A stretch of 64,000 nucleotides of DNA, from the NCBI RefSeq assembly GCF_900110255.1, contig NZ_FODD01000009.1, forward strand, positions 1-64,000, in the 5' to 3' direction. The notes under the pieces were generated by a model, which worked only from the letters and a program-made list of their open reading frames with translations, was not told the DNA's origin and ran no database searches. The stretch comes from Actinacidiphila rubida (GTDB lineage Bacteria > Actinomycetota > Actinomycetes > Streptomycetales > Streptomycetaceae). Positions 1 to 8,430 of the stretch are shown here, one piece after another. Positions within the stretch are counted from its first letter, which is position 1. The number at the start of each line of letters is the position of its first letter. The translations under genes and the position numbers were made by a program.

Positions 1-96
1 AGGCTCCCAGTAGACGACTGGGTTGATAGGCCGGATGTGGAAGCACCGTAAGGTGTGGAGCTGACCGGTACTAATAGGCCGAGGGCTTGTCCATGT
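1..96 (+). rRNA. 23S ribosomal RNA, 3' end (partial)
   Basis: The first ~95 bases match the conserved 3' end of actinobacterial 23S rRNA, ending near the AATAGGCCGAGGGCTTGTCC segment. The rest of the gene lies upstream of the window. The exact mature 3' end is estimated, since it is set by processing. The 5S gene follows in the usual order. Confidence 0.93.
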
Positions 97-120
97 ATGC
101 TCGCGTTCACTGTGTGGTTC

Positions 121-183
121 TGAAACAACCAGCAACCACCCACCCCACCAGTAGTGGTGGGTTGTTGGGTGGGTGGTGTTTCA
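121..183 (+). other. 23S-5S spacer processing stem
   Basis: A long imperfect hairpin lies between 23S and 5S. TGAAAC at 121-126 pairs with GTTTCA at 178-183, ACCACCCACCC at 135-145 pairs with GGGTGGGTGGT at 167-177, and CACCA/TGGTG closes the inner loop around 146-159. Such spacer stems are typical sites where the rRNA precursor is cut by double-strand-specific RNase. The pairing is read directly; the processing role is inferred. Confidence 0.6.
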
Positions 184-187
184 TAGA

Positions 188-307
188 GTTTCGGTGGTCA
201 TAGCGTTAGGGAAACGCCCGGTTACATTCCGAACCCGGAAGCTAAGCCTTTCAGCGCCGATGGTACTGCAGGGGGGACCCTGTGGGAGAGTAGGACACCG
301 CCGAACA
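188..307 (+). rRNA. 5S ribosomal RNA
   Basis: About 120 bases beginning GTTTCGGTGGTCATAGCG and containing the conserved CCGAACCCGGAAGCTAAGCC and GGGGGACCCTGTGGGAGAGTA segments (written here as short core pieces) match streptomycete 5S rRNA. The ends GTTTCGG and CCGCCGAACA can pair as expected for helix I. It is the last gene of the rRNA operon. Confidence 0.95.
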
Positions 308-316
308 ATTCTTGAT

Positions 317-359
317 AAATGGCCTGACCCCGGATCATCGATCCGGGGTCAGGCCATTT
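317..359 (+). terminator. rRNA operon terminator
   Basis: A perfect inverted repeat with about 20-bp arms (317-336 and 340-359) and a 3-nt loop lies ten bases after 5S. Only a short T run follows, which is common for GC-rich actinobacterial terminators. It separates the rRNA operon from the downstream phospholipid gene. Confidence 0.85.
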
Positions 360-420
360 CTGCGTCTGGGGTAGAGTCGGCGCGCAACGTCCACGGTTCG
401 TACTGGCAGGAGGGGCCCCG

Positions 421-1029
421 GTGGAGGTCCAGGAGACACGGGTGCAAACGGATCGGATCTTCACGATCCCCAACATCCTGAGTATGGCGCGCCTCGTGGG
501 CGTTCCGGTGTTCCTGTGGCTGATTCTCTGGCCGGAGTTCGGCGGGCCCAAGCTGGACGGCTGGGCCCTCCTGCTGCTCGCCTTCAGCGGCGTGAGCGAC
601 TACCTGGACGGCAAGCTCGCCCGTCGGTGGAACCAGGTCAGCAGTCTCGGCCGGATCCTGGACCCCGCCGCGGACCGGCTCTACGTCCTCTCCACTCTGG
701 TGGGCCTCACCTGGCGGGACATCCTGCCGCTCTGGATCACCGTGCTGCTGCTGGCGCGTGAGGCCATGATGGCCGTGATGCTGCTGATTCTGCGGAGACA
801 CCGCTACGGCCCACCCCAGGTGAACTTCATCGGGAAAGCGGCTACCTTCAACCTCATGTACGCCTTTCCGCTGCTGCTCCTGAGCGACAGCAGCGGATGG
901 CTTGCGACCCTGGCGTCAGTTTTCGGCTGGGCGTTCGCCGGTTGGGGTACAACCCTGTACTGGTGGGCAGGGATCCTCTATGTGGTGCAGGTCCGGCGAC
1001 TTGTCAGGGCGGATACCACGGCTGACTGA
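421..1029 (+). CDS. CDP-alcohol phosphatidyltransferase (cardiolipin synthase type)
   Basis: A 202-residue integral membrane enzyme of phospholipid synthesis. The CDP-alcohol phosphotransferase signature is complete: D60-x2-D63-G64-x2-A67-R68-x8-G77-x3-D81-x3-D85, with the aspartates binding Mg2+ and the CDP-linked lipid. Several hydrophobic helices follow. The GTG start has AGGAGG at 408-413, seven bases upstream. In Streptomyces the gene in this setting, next to a mannose-1-phosphate guanylyltransferase-like gene, has been characterised as a eukaryotic-like cardiolipin synthase; the mycobacterial positional equivalent is pgsA2. Substrate (phosphatidylglycerol or another alcohol) is inferred from that context rather than from residues. 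Confidence 0.85.
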   Translation: MEVQETRVQTDRIFTIPNILSMARLVGVPVFLWLILWPEFGGPKLDGWALLLLAFSGVSDYLDGKLARRWNQVSSLGRILDPAADRLYVLSTLVGLTWRDILPLWITVLLLAREAMMAVMLLILRRHRYGPPQVNFIGKAATFNLMYAFPLLLLSDSSGWLATLASVFGWAFAGWGTTLYWWAGILYVVQVRRLVRADTTAD

Positions 1030-1052
1030 GTCACGAGGAGGACGTTTTCGTC

Positions 1053-3548
1053 ATGAAGGCAGTAGTGATGGCCGGCGGCGAAGGGACCCGCCTTCGCCCG
1101 ATGACCTCAAGCATGCCCAAGCCCCTGCTGCCTGTGGTTAATCGCCCGATTATGCAGCATGTGCTGACACTGCTCAAGCGGCATGGACTCACTGAGACGG
1201 TGGTCACAGTCCAGTTCCTCGCCTCCCTGGTGAAGAATTATTTCGGGGACGGCGAGGACTTCGGAATGGAGCTCACCTACGCCAACGAGGAAAAGCCGCT
1301 GGGGACGGCCGGAAGTGTCAAGAACGCCGAAGAGGCGTTGAAGGACGAAGCGTTCCTCGTGATCTCCGGTGACGCGCTCACCGATTTCGACCTGAGTGAT
1401 CTGATCGCTTTCCACAAGGCCAAGGGCGCGCTCGTCACCGTCTGCCTGACCCGGGTGCCGAACCCTCTGGAGTTCGGCATCACGATCGTCGACGACGAGG
1501 GCAAGGTCGAGCGTTTCCTGGAGAAGCCGACCTGGGGCCAGGTCTTCTCCGACACGGTGAACACGGGCATCTACGTCATGGAGCCCGAGGTCTTCAACTA
1601 CGTCGAGCCCGATGTGCCCGTCGACTGGTCGGGGGACGTCTTCCCGCAGTTGATGAAGGAGGGCAAGCCCATCTACGGCTATGTCGCCGAGGGCTACTGG
1701 GAGGACGTCGGTACCCACGAGAGCTATGTGAAGGCCCAGGCCGACGTCCTCGAGGGCAAGGTGGACGTCGACATCGACGGGTTCGAGATCTCGCCCGGCG
1801 TGTGGGTCGCGGAAGGCGCCGACGTCCACCCGGACGCGGTGCTGCGCGGCCCCCTGTACATCGGCGACTACGCCAAGGTCGAGTCCGGGGCGGAGATCCG
1901 CGAACACAGCGTCATCGGGTCCAACGTGGTCGTGAAGTCCGGTGCGTTCCTGCACAAGGCCGTCATCGCCGACAACGTCTACGTGGGCCCGCAGACCAAC
2001 CTGCGCGGCTGCGTGATCGGCAAGAACACTGACGTGATGCGGGCCGCGCGGATCGACGAGGGCGCGGTCATCGGCGACGAGTGCCTGATCGGCGAGGAAT
2101 CGATCATCTCGGGCAACGTCCGGGTGTACCCGTTCAAGACCGTCGAGGCCGGCGCGTTCGTCAACACGTCGGTCATCTGGGAGTCCCGCGGCCAGGAGCA
2201 CCTGTTCGGCGCCCGCGGCGTGACCGGCATCCTCAACGTGGAGATCACGCCGGAGCTCGCGGTGCGGCTGGCGGGTGCGTACGCCACCACTCTCAAGAAG
2301 GGCGCGACCGTCACCACGGCCCGCGACCACTCCCGCGGTGCCCGTGCCCTCAAGCGCGCCGTGATCTCGGCGCTGCAGACGAGTGCCATCGAGGTCCGCG
2401 ACCTGGAGAACGTGCCGATGCCGGTGGCCCGGCAGCAGACCGCGCGCGGCAGCGCCGGCGGCATCATGATCAGGACGACGCCCGGACGCCCGGACTCGCT
2501 CGACATCATGTTCTTCGACGAGCGGGGCGCCGACCTGTCCGCGGCCGGCCAGCGCAAGCTGGACCGCGTCTTCGCGCGCCAGGAGTACCGCAGGGCGTTC
2601 CCCGGCGAGATCGGCGACCTGCGGTTCCCCGCCACGGTCTTCGACTCGTACACCGGCGCCCTCCTGCGGGCCGTCGACATCTCGGGCATCGCCGACTCCG
2701 GGCTGAAGGTGGTCGTGGACGCGGCCAACGGCAGTGCCGGCCTGGTGCTGCCCAGCCTGCTCGGCCGGCTCGGCGTCGACGCGCTGACCGTCAATCCCGG
2801 CCTGGACGAGGCGCGGCCGACCGAGACCGAGGAGAGCCGCAGGGCCGGCCTGGTGCGGCTCGGGGAGATGGTCTCCTCGGCGCGTGCCGCTTTCGGTGTG
2901 CGCTTCGACCCGGTCGGCGAGCGGATGTCCCTCGTGGACGAGCTGGGCCGGATCGTCGAGGACGACCGGGCGCTGCTGGTGCTGCTCGACCTGGTGGCCG
3001 CGGAGCGGCGCAGCGGGCGCGTGGCGCTGCCGGTGACCACCACCCGCATCGCCGAGCAGGTCGGGGCCTACCACGGCACCCAGGTGGCCTGGACGACGAC
3101 GTCCATGGACGACCTGACGCGTGTCGGCCGCGAGGAGGGCACGATCTTCGGCGGCGACGCCCGCGGCGGCTTCATCATCCCGGAGTTCAGCAGCGTCTTC
3201 GACGGCTCGGCCGCGTTCGTGCGGCTGATCGGCCTGGTCGCCAGGACGCAGCTGACGCTCAGCCAGATCGACGCCCGGATCCCGCGGGCGCACGTCCTCA
3301 AGCGGGACGTGCCGACGCCGTGGGCGGTGAAGGGCTCGGTGATGCGCCGGGTCGTCGAGCAGGCCGGGGAGCGGTCCGTGGACACCACGGACGGCGTGCG
3401 CGTGGTGGAGTCCGACGGGCGCTGGGTCATGGTGCTGCCCGACCCCGCGGAGGCCGTCACGCACCTGTGGGCCGAGGGCCCGGACGACGAGTCGGCACAG
3501 GCCCTCCTGGAGGAGTGGGCGCAGGTCGTGGAGGGTGCCGGCCGCTGA
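1053..3548 (+). CDS. Mannose-1-phosphate guanylyltransferase-like protein fused to a degenerate phosphomannomutase domain
   Basis: 831 residues in three parts. Residues 1-~235 are a nucleotidyltransferase with GGEGTRLRP at 8-16 and a following PKP, the NTP-binding signature for making NDP-sugars (GDP-mannose likely). Residues ~250-380 are left-handed beta-helix hexapeptide repeats. Residues ~390-831 match the alpha-D-phosphohexomutase fold. The mutase active-site loops are altered: RTTPGRPD near 470-478 stands where TASHNP should carry the phosphoserine, FDPVGER near 617-623 replaces the Mg-binding DGDGDR, and GGDARGG near 698-705 replaces GExSGH. The C-terminal part is therefore probably non-catalytic. 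The ATG has a GAGGAGG ribosome-binding site at 1036-1042. GDP-mannose feeds mannosylated lipids and protein O-mannosylation. Confidence 0.85.
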   Translation: MKAVVMAGGEGTRLRPMTSSMPKPLLPVVNRPIMQHVLTLLKRHGLTETVVTVQFLASLVKNYFGDGEDFGMELTYANEEKPLGTAGSVKNAEEALKDEAFLVISGDALTDFDLSDLIAFHKAKGALVTVCLTRVPNPLEFGITIVDDEGKVERFLEKPTWGQVFSDTVNTGIYVMEPEVFNYVEPDVPVDWSGDVFPQLMKEGKPIYGYVAEGYWEDVGTHESYVKAQADVLEGKVDVDIDGFEISPGVWVAEGADVHPDAVLRGPLYIGDYAKVESGAEIREHSVIGSNVVVKSGAFLHKAVIADNVYVGPQTNLRGCVIGKNTDVMRAARIDEGAVIGDECLIGEESIISGNVRVYPFKTVEAGAFVNTSVIWESRGQEHLFGARGVTGILNVEITPELAVRLAGAYATTLKKGATVTTARDHSRGARALKRAVISALQTSAIEVRDLENVPMPVARQQTARGSAGGIMIRTTPGRPDSLDIMFFDERGADLSAAGQRKLDRVFARQEYRRAFPGEIGDLRFPATVFDSYTGALLRAVDISGIADSGLKVVVDAANGSAGLVLPSLLGRLGVDALTVNPGLDEARPTETEESRRAGLVRLGEMVSSARAAFGVRFDPVGERMSLVDELGRIVEDDRALLVLLDLVAAERRSGRVALPVTTTRIAEQVGAYHGTQVAWTTTSMDDLTRVGREEGTIFGGDARGGFIIPEFSSVFDGSAAFVRLIGLVARTQLTLSQIDARIPRAHVLKRDVPTPWAVKGSVMRRVVEQAGERSVDTTDGVRVVESDGRWVMVLPDPAEAVTHLWAEGPDDESAQALLEEWAQVVEGAGR

Positions 3549-3631
3549 CCGGACCATGCTCCGAGGCCTGATCGGCGCCCCTTGAGGGGGCCATTCGAGT
3601 GAGACGGCCGCGACGTGCGACGATGTGCGGC

Positions 3632-4567
3632 ATGCCGCAGCAGCAACCCGATCGGAGCAGCCCCGTGCCCGGGGCTGCTCCGCGGCGCCCGGACGCGTCG
3701 ATGTCGCTGCTCACCAATGTCATGGAGCACAGCCTCGACGACGGCTACGCGGAGGCCGCGGCCCGTCGCGGGGCCGTCGGGTCGTCCCGGCTGCCGACGT
3801 CCCTGAGCGGGCGTCTGTGGCTGGCCGCCGGGCTGGTGCTCGCGGCGCTCGTGGTGACGCTGGGAGCGGCGCAGGCGCAGTTCTCGGCGCCGACCGTGGC
3901 CAAGGAGCGGCAGAACCTCATCGACCGCATCCAGGCGGAGACCAAGAGCGCGGACAGCCTGCAGAAGAACGTGGACGCGTTGCGCGACACCGTCTCCGGC
4001 GAGCAGCAGGCGGCCCTGCGCGACCACGGCGGGGCGCAGAGCGCCGCGCTGCTGGAGCTGCTGGCGGGCGCGACGCCCGTCACCGGTCCCGGGGTGCGCC
4101 TCGTCGTGGACGACGCCAAGGAGGCCTCTCAGGGGTCCACCGGCGGCCCGCGGGAGAGCAGCAGCTTCTCGGACACCGGGCGGGTCAGGGACCGCGACAT
4201 GCAGCGCGTGGTGAACGGCCTGTGGGCCTCCGGCGCCGAGGCGATCTCGATCAACGGGCAGCGCCTCACCGCACTGTCGGCCATTCGGGCGGCGGGGGAG
4301 GCCATACTGGTCGACAACAAGCCGCTGGTGCCGCCGTACACGGTGCTGGCGATCGGGGACGGGAAGCGGTTGAGCAGCACATTCCAGGACAGCGCGGACG
4401 GCCAGTACCTGCAGGTACTCAAGGACGACTACGGCATCCGCGCCGGCATCGACGTCCAGGACAAGCTCGACCTGCCCGCGGCGCCGAGCATCGTCGTGCG
4501 CTACGCGACGCCGGTCCCCGGCAACCAGAAGGCCGACAGCGCCGGTAACGGGAAGGGTTCGAAGTGA
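3632..4567 (+). CDS. DUF881 membrane-anchored coiled-coil protein (first copy)
   Basis: About 311 residues. A cytoplasmic N-terminal part is followed by one transmembrane helix (LWLAAGLVLAALVVTLGAAQAQ region), then a coiled coil (KERQNLIDRIQAETKS...) and a DUF881 domain with the typical VTGPGVRLVVDD and GAEAISINGQRL segments. The topology suggests an extracytoplasmic domain anchored by its N-terminal helix. Its function is unknown in the family. It overlaps the small basic protein gene by 4 bp (GTGA) and forms a conserved DUF881-sbp-DUF881 trio in actinobacteria. The start is uncertain: ATG 3632, ATG 3623 and GTG 3599 are in frame and none has a clear ribosome-binding site. Confidence 0.8.
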   Translation: MPQQQPDRSSPVPGAAPRRPDASMSLLTNVMEHSLDDGYAEAAARRGAVGSSRLPTSLSGRLWLAAGLVLAALVVTLGAAQAQFSAPTVAKERQNLIDRIQAETKSADSLQKNVDALRDTVSGEQQAALRDHGGAQSAALLELLAGATPVTGPGVRLVVDDAKEASQGSTGGPRESSSFSDTGRVRDRDMQRVVNGLWASGAEAISINGQRLTALSAIRAAGEAILVDNKPLVPPYTVLAIGDGKRLSSTFQDSADGQYLQVLKDDYGIRAGIDVQDKLDLPAAPSIVVRYATPVPGNQKADSAGNGKGSK

Positions 4568-4896
4568 TCGCCGTACTGGGCCTCGTCGTGGGCATCGTGG
4601 TCGGCCTCGTGGTGCACCCCGTGGTGCCCTCCGGGGTCGAGCCGTACCTGCCCATCGCCGTGGTCGCCGCGCTGGACGCCGTGTTCGGCGGTCTGCGGGC
4701 CATGCTCGACGGGATCTTCGACGACAAGGTGTTCGTCGTGTCCTTCCTGTCCAACGTCGTCGTCGCCGCCCTGATCGTCTTCCTCGGCGACAAGCTCGGC
4801 GTGGGCTCCCAGCTGTCCACCGGCGTCGTGGTCGTCCTCGGCATCCGGATCTTCTCCAACGCGGCCGCGATCCGCCGGCACGTCTTCCGGGCGTGA
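4564..4896 (+). CDS. sbp: Small basic protein (DUF1290), membrane
   Basis: A 110-residue, strongly hydrophobic protein with about three transmembrane helices and the family segment PSGVEPYLPIAVVAALDAVFGG. It belongs to the DUF1290/small basic protein family, which in many Gram-positives sits beside division genes. Its molecular role is not established. The GTG start overlaps the stop of the upstream DUF881 gene (GTGA), implying translational coupling, and the second DUF881 gene begins 7 bp after its stop. The three products probably act together in the membrane. Confidence 0.85.
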   Translation: MIAVLGLVVGIVVGLVVHPVVPSGVEPYLPIAVVAALDAVFGGLRAMLDGIFDDKVFVVSFLSNVVVAALIVFLGDKLGVGSQLSTGVVVVLGIRIFSNAAAIRRHVFRA

Positions 4897-4903
4897 CGCG
4901 GAC

Positions 4904-5905
4904 ATGAGCGACGAGCACACCCCCCACGAGCCGGACGAGCGTCCCCGCCGGCCCGGCGAGCGCCCGCCCGCGGCGGACGCGCGGTCCGCGGCCGGCGACG
5001 AGCGCGCGGGCCAGGAGGAACGTTCCGCGGCCGCGGAGCGCCCCGGGCGGGACGAGCCGGCGGCCGGCGACGGCGCGGGTGCGGACGGCGCTGACGGCTC
5101 CCCTCGTGGGGCCGGCGGCGGCGCTGCGGGCGGCGGCGACGGAGACGGCGGGTCCGCACGCGACGGCGGGAACGGCGGGGACACGACCCGCAACGGCCGG
5201 CGGCGCCTGGCCGACGGCCTGTGGCCGCCGCGGCTGTCGCGGGCCCAGCTGATCGTCGCGCTCCTGCTGTTCGTCCTCGGCCTCGGCCTGGCCATCCAGG
5301 TCCGCACCACGAGCGACAACGGAGCCCTGCGCGGCGCCCGCCAGGAGGACCTGGTGCGCATCCTGACCGAGCTGGACAACCGCAGCCAGCGGCTGGAGGA
5401 CGAGAAGCGGGGGCTGGACAGCCAGCGCTCGCAACTGGAGTCCAGCTCCAACCAGGCGGCCGAGGCGCTCAAGCAGACGCAGCAGAAGGAGGCCGAGCTG
5501 GGCGTGCTGGCCGGCACCGTGCAGGCCCAGGGGCCGGGGATCACGCTGACGATCACCGACCCGCACGGCAGCGTCCAGGCAGACTCCCTGCTGGACACGC
5601 TGCAGGAGCTGCGTGCCGCGGGCGCCGAGGCCATCCAGATCGACAACGTGCGCGTCGTCGCGGACACCTACTTCACCCAGGGTGCCGACGGGGTCCTGAT
5701 CGACGGGCACAAACTGTCACAGCCTTACGTCTTCAAAGTGATCGGCAATCCGCAGGACCTGGAACCGGCGCTGAACATCCCGGGAGGGGTGGTGCAGACG
5801 CTGGAGAAGGAGCAGGCCACGGCAGATGTGGTGCGTTCGCAGAAGATCGTCGTGGACGCCTTGCGGCCGTCGAAGCAGCCTGACTACGCTCGGTCATCCC
5901 AGTGA
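4904..5905 (+). CDS. DUF881 membrane-anchored coiled-coil protein (second copy)
   Basis: 333 residues. The first ~105 are a low-complexity, charged and glycine/alanine-rich cytoplasmic tail, followed by one transmembrane helix (AQLIVALLLFVLGLGLAIQV), a coiled coil (ILTELDNRSQRLEDEKRGLD...) and a DUF881 domain (GPGITLTITDP; AGAEAIQIDNVRVV). It is paralogous to the protein encoded at 3632-4567, with sbp between them. The ATG at 4904 lacks a strong ribosome-binding site, so coupling to sbp is likely. In mycobacteria a gcvH gene follows at this point; here the GarA-like gene follows directly. Confidence 0.82.
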   Translation: MSDEHTPHEPDERPRRPGERPPAADARSAAGDERAGQEERSAAAERPGRDEPAAGDGAGADGADGSPRGAGGGAAGGGDGDGGSARDGGNGGDTTRNGRRRLADGLWPPRLSRAQLIVALLLFVLGLGLAIQVRTTSDNGALRGARQEDLVRILTELDNRSQRLEDEKRGLDSQRSQLESSSNQAAEALKQTQQKEAELGVLAGTVQAQGPGITLTITDPHGSVQADSLLDTLQELRAAGAEAIQIDNVRVVADTYFTQGADGVLIDGHKLSQPYVFKVIGNPQDLEPALNIPGGVVQTLEKEQATADVVRSQKIVVDALRPSKQPDYARSSQ

Positions 5906-6011
5906 GCCAGGGGGTCCGGGCATCAGTGGGGTGCTGAGTGGTGGAAACTGTGAGTAGCGAGGGTTGGTCCTGCCCCACGGGCGGGTCTGCTTCTTTCAAG
6001 GGGAATCGCCC

Positions 6012-6806
6012 GTGAAGTTGTTTGGGAAGTTGTTCGGCAGGAACGCGCGGCAGTCGGCAGACCCGACGCCGACGGCGCGCCATCGTGCTCCGCGGCACGT
6101 GGCCGACGAGGGTCTGGGCGGTCCCGGGGACCGTCCGCTCTTCAGGAACGACGTGCCGGGAGGCGGCGGGGACTTTTCCGGCGCGCACGGCGTGGCGCCT
6201 GTTGACCCCGCTTCTGCCGGACGCATAGGTTTCGGTGATCCAGCGACGTCAGCCACGGGCGGAGGGGTCGGCTTGCCGGTATGCAGCAGGTGCGGTCACA
6301 CCAACGCGGAGGCGAGCCGCTTCTGCTCGAACTGCGGTGCGCCGCTGAGGACCGGAGGCGTGCCCTACGAGCGCGCCTCGGAGACCACGTCCACCATCTC
6401 GATCTCCGGTATCGAGGCGTACGAGGCGGAGGCCACCGGCCAGACGCCGGTGCCGTCGCTGTCGCCCGAGGCGCAGGCCGCGGTCGCCGCGCTGCCCCCG
6501 GGGTCGGCGCTGCTGATCGTGCGCCGCGGCCCGAACTCCGGCAGCCGGTTCCTGCTCGACGGTGAGCTCACCACGGCCGGCCGCCACCCGCAGAGCGACA
6601 TCTTCCTGGACGACGTCACCGTCTCGCGGCGGCACGTGGAGTTCCGGCGCGGTGGGGACGGCGGGTTCACCGTCTCCGACGTGGGCAGCCTGAACGGCAC
6701 CTACGTCAACCGGGAGCGGATCGACTCGGTGCCGCTGTCCAACGGCGACGAGGTGCAGATCGGCAAGTACCGGTTGGTCTTCTACGCGAGCCAGCGGGGC
6801 ATCTGA
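6012..6806 (+). CDS. GarA-like FHA protein with N-terminal zinc ribbon
   Basis: 264 residues from the GTG at 6012, which has AAGGGG at 5998-6003. Residues 1-14 form a basic amphipathic segment (KLFGKLFGR). Four cysteines C91, C94, C105 and C108 make a zinc ribbon, then an ETTS motif at 124-127, then an FHA domain at ~167-258 with the phosphothreonine-binding GR (190-191), SRRH (205-208) and NGT (228-230) motifs. In GarA/OdhI the N-terminal ETT is phosphorylated by PknB/PknG and then binds its own FHA domain, controlling 2-oxoglutarate dehydrogenase and glutamate metabolism. The motif and synteny suggest the same switch here; the zinc ribbon is an added feature relative to mycobacterial GarA. 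Confidence 0.85.
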   Translation: MKLFGKLFGRNARQSADPTPTARHRAPRHVADEGLGGPGDRPLFRNDVPGGGGDFSGAHGVAPVDPASAGRIGFGDPATSATGGGVGLPVCSRCGHTNAEASRFCSNCGAPLRTGGVPYERASETTSTISISGIEAYEAEATGQTPVPSLSPEAQAAVAALPPGSALLIVRRGPNSGSRFLLDGELTTAGRHPQSDIFLDDVTVSRRHVEFRRGGDGGFTVSDVGSLNGTYVNRERIDSVPLSNGDEVQIGKYRLVFYASQRGI

Positions 6807-6861
6807 CCCCGCCCGGCTCACCGCCGGGTCCTTCCCGGCGAGCCCCCGAGGGAAGGTGTGC

Positions 6862-7641
6862 ATGCCGAGAACGCCAGGCGGTGCCGGAGACGGCACCGCC
6901 CTGCCGGCCGCGGAGGGCACGCTGCTGAGCATCGGAGCGGTGCTCAGCCGGCTGCAGGACGAGTTCCCCGAGGTCACCATCTCCAAGATCCGCTTCCTGG
7001 AGGCGGAGGGCCTGGTGGAGCCGCAGCGCACCCCCTCGGGGTACCGGAAGTTCGGCTCGCGGGACGTGGAGCGGCTGGCGTACGTGCTGCGGGTGCAGCG
7101 CGACCACTACCTGCCGCTGCGGGTGATCAGGGAGCACCTGGACGCCCTGGACCGCGGCGAGCCGGTGCCGACGCTGGCCGCGGTCGCCGAGGGACGTGCC
7201 AGTGCCGCCCTGCCCGGCCCCGCCGGTCCGCCGGACGCGCTGGGCGAGGCGGTGCCCGAGGAGGGTTCCGGGGAGCTCCGGGTGGGCCGGGACGAGCTGC
7301 TGGCCGTCACCGGCGCCGACGCGGCCGAGCTGGCCGAGTGGGAGTCCTACGGCCTCGTCGCGGCAGGCCGGGACGGCGGGTACGACGCCGAGACGGTGAA
7401 CATCGCGCGGCTGATCGTGGCACTGGGCAGGTTCGGCCTCGAGCCGCGCCATCTGCGGGCCGTGAAGGCCGCCGCGGACCGCGAGGCGGGGCTCGTGGAG
7501 CAGGTCGTGGCACCGCTGCGCCGGCACCGCAACCCGCAGACCCGCACCCATGCCGAGACCACGGCCAGGGAACTGGCCTCGCTGTCCGTTCGGCTGCATG
7601 CCGCGATGGTCCAGTCGGCTTTGCGCGTAAGGCTTCACTGA
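6862..7641 (+). CDS. ftsR: MerR-family transcriptional regulator FtsR
   Basis: 259 residues from the ATG at 6862 (GAGGGAAGG just upstream; GTG 6856 is also in frame). The N-terminal winged helix contains SIGAVLSRLQDEFP...ISKIRFLEAEGLVEPQRTPSGYR, the characteristic MerR-type recognition helix of this actinobacterial subgroup, followed by a long helical region and a C-terminal effector-like part without the cysteines of metal sensors. By position it corresponds to mycobacterial Rv1828, and the group is named FtsR because corynebacterial members control ftsZ. The target in this organism is inferred only. Confidence 0.82.
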   Translation: MPRTPGGAGDGTALPAAEGTLLSIGAVLSRLQDEFPEVTISKIRFLEAEGLVEPQRTPSGYRKFGSRDVERLAYVLRVQRDHYLPLRVIREHLDALDRGEPVPTLAAVAEGRASAALPGPAGPPDALGEAVPEEGSGELRVGRDELLAVTGADAAELAEWESYGLVAAGRDGGYDAETVNIARLIVALGRFGLEPRHLRAVKAAADREAGLVEQVVAPLRRHRNPQTRTHAETTARELASLSVRLHAAMVQSALRVRLH

Positions 7642-7743
7642 CCCGCAATTCCGGGCCTGTCGGGGCCTGAGCGGGGTGCCGGGAGGCCTCGCCACGGGGT
7701 GCCCGACTACCCAAACCCGGCGGGCACGGCCTAGGGTTGCTGT

Positions 7744-8217
7744 GTGAACGAGCTCGACGTTGTGGGTGTCCGGGTCGAAATGCCCTCCAACCAACCGATC
7801 GTGCTCCTGCGTGAAGTGGGAGGCGACCGGTACCTGCCCATCTGGATCGGGCCGGGGGAGGCCACGGCCATCGCCTTCGCGCAGCAGGGCATGACCCCTG
7901 CGCGACCGCTCACCCACGACCTCTTCAAGGACGTGCTGGAGGCGGTCGGCCAGACCCTGACCGAGGTGCGCATCACCGACCTGCGGGAAGGTGTCTTCTA
8001 TGCGGAGCTGGTGTTCGCCAGCGGGGTCGAGGTCAGCGCCCGTCCGTCCGACGCGATAGCGCTGGCGCTGCGCACCGGGACGCCGATCTACGGCAGTGAC
8101 GGGGTGCTGGACGACGCGGGGATCGCCATCCCGGACGAGCAGGAGGACGAGGTCGAGAAGTTCCGCGAGTTCCTCGACCAGATCTCGCCCGAGGACTTCG
8201 GTACCAGCAACCAGTAG
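7744..8217 (+). CDS. Bifunctional nuclease family protein (DUF151)
   Basis: 157 residues with the hallmark segments VEMPSNQPIVLLRE, YLPIWIGPGEATAIAFAQQG and RPSDAIALALRTGTPIY of the BFN/DUF151 family, some members of which have been reported to have DNase and RNase activity. No signal peptide or membrane helix. The length is normal for the family. The GTG start begins MNELDVVGVRVE, as in close relatives. It lies between two MerR genes, an order conserved with mycobacteria. Confidence 0.85.
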   Translation: MNELDVVGVRVEMPSNQPIVLLREVGGDRYLPIWIGPGEATAIAFAQQGMTPARPLTHDLFKDVLEAVGQTLTEVRITDLREGVFYAELVFASGVEVSARPSDAIALALRTGTPIYGSDGVLDDAGIAIPDEQEDEVEKFREFLDQISPEDFGTSNQ

Positions 8218-8314
8218 CCGGCGGTCACGCAGGGCAAGGTTGCTCCGCCGTACGGGCATTCGGGGAGTCGTTCCCGGTGTGCGGTCGGATGAAACCACTC
8301 GTGGGGTGAATATC

Positions 8315-8369
8315 ACTCGGCGTGCCGAGTGTGGCGATCGTTGACGCACCCCGGGGGACTGCCTACCGT
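8315..8369 (+). promoter_or_regulatory. Sigma-70-type promoter and upstream dyad for the second MerR gene
   Basis: TTGACG at 8341-8346 and TACCGT at 8364-8369 are separated by 17 bp, an excellent housekeeping-sigma promoter, and the MerR gene starts 61 bp downstream. Just upstream, ACTCGGC-GT-GCCGAGT (8315-8330) is a perfect 7-bp dyad that could be an operator. The elements are read directly; their use is inferred. Confidence 0.7.
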
Positions 8370-8430
8370 CAAGGTGGAAAGTCTCGTGGCACATGCGCGC
8401 TGCCGCGAGGCGCTAAGGACGGAGGGCGGC

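Noticed and set aside
1107-3557. An 816-codon open frame on the minus strand opposite the nucleotidyltransferase gene
   Set aside because: It is the antisense shadow of a GC-rich gene. Its composition (Arg/His/Gly/Val-rich, no family motifs) and the strong plus-strand homology exclude it.
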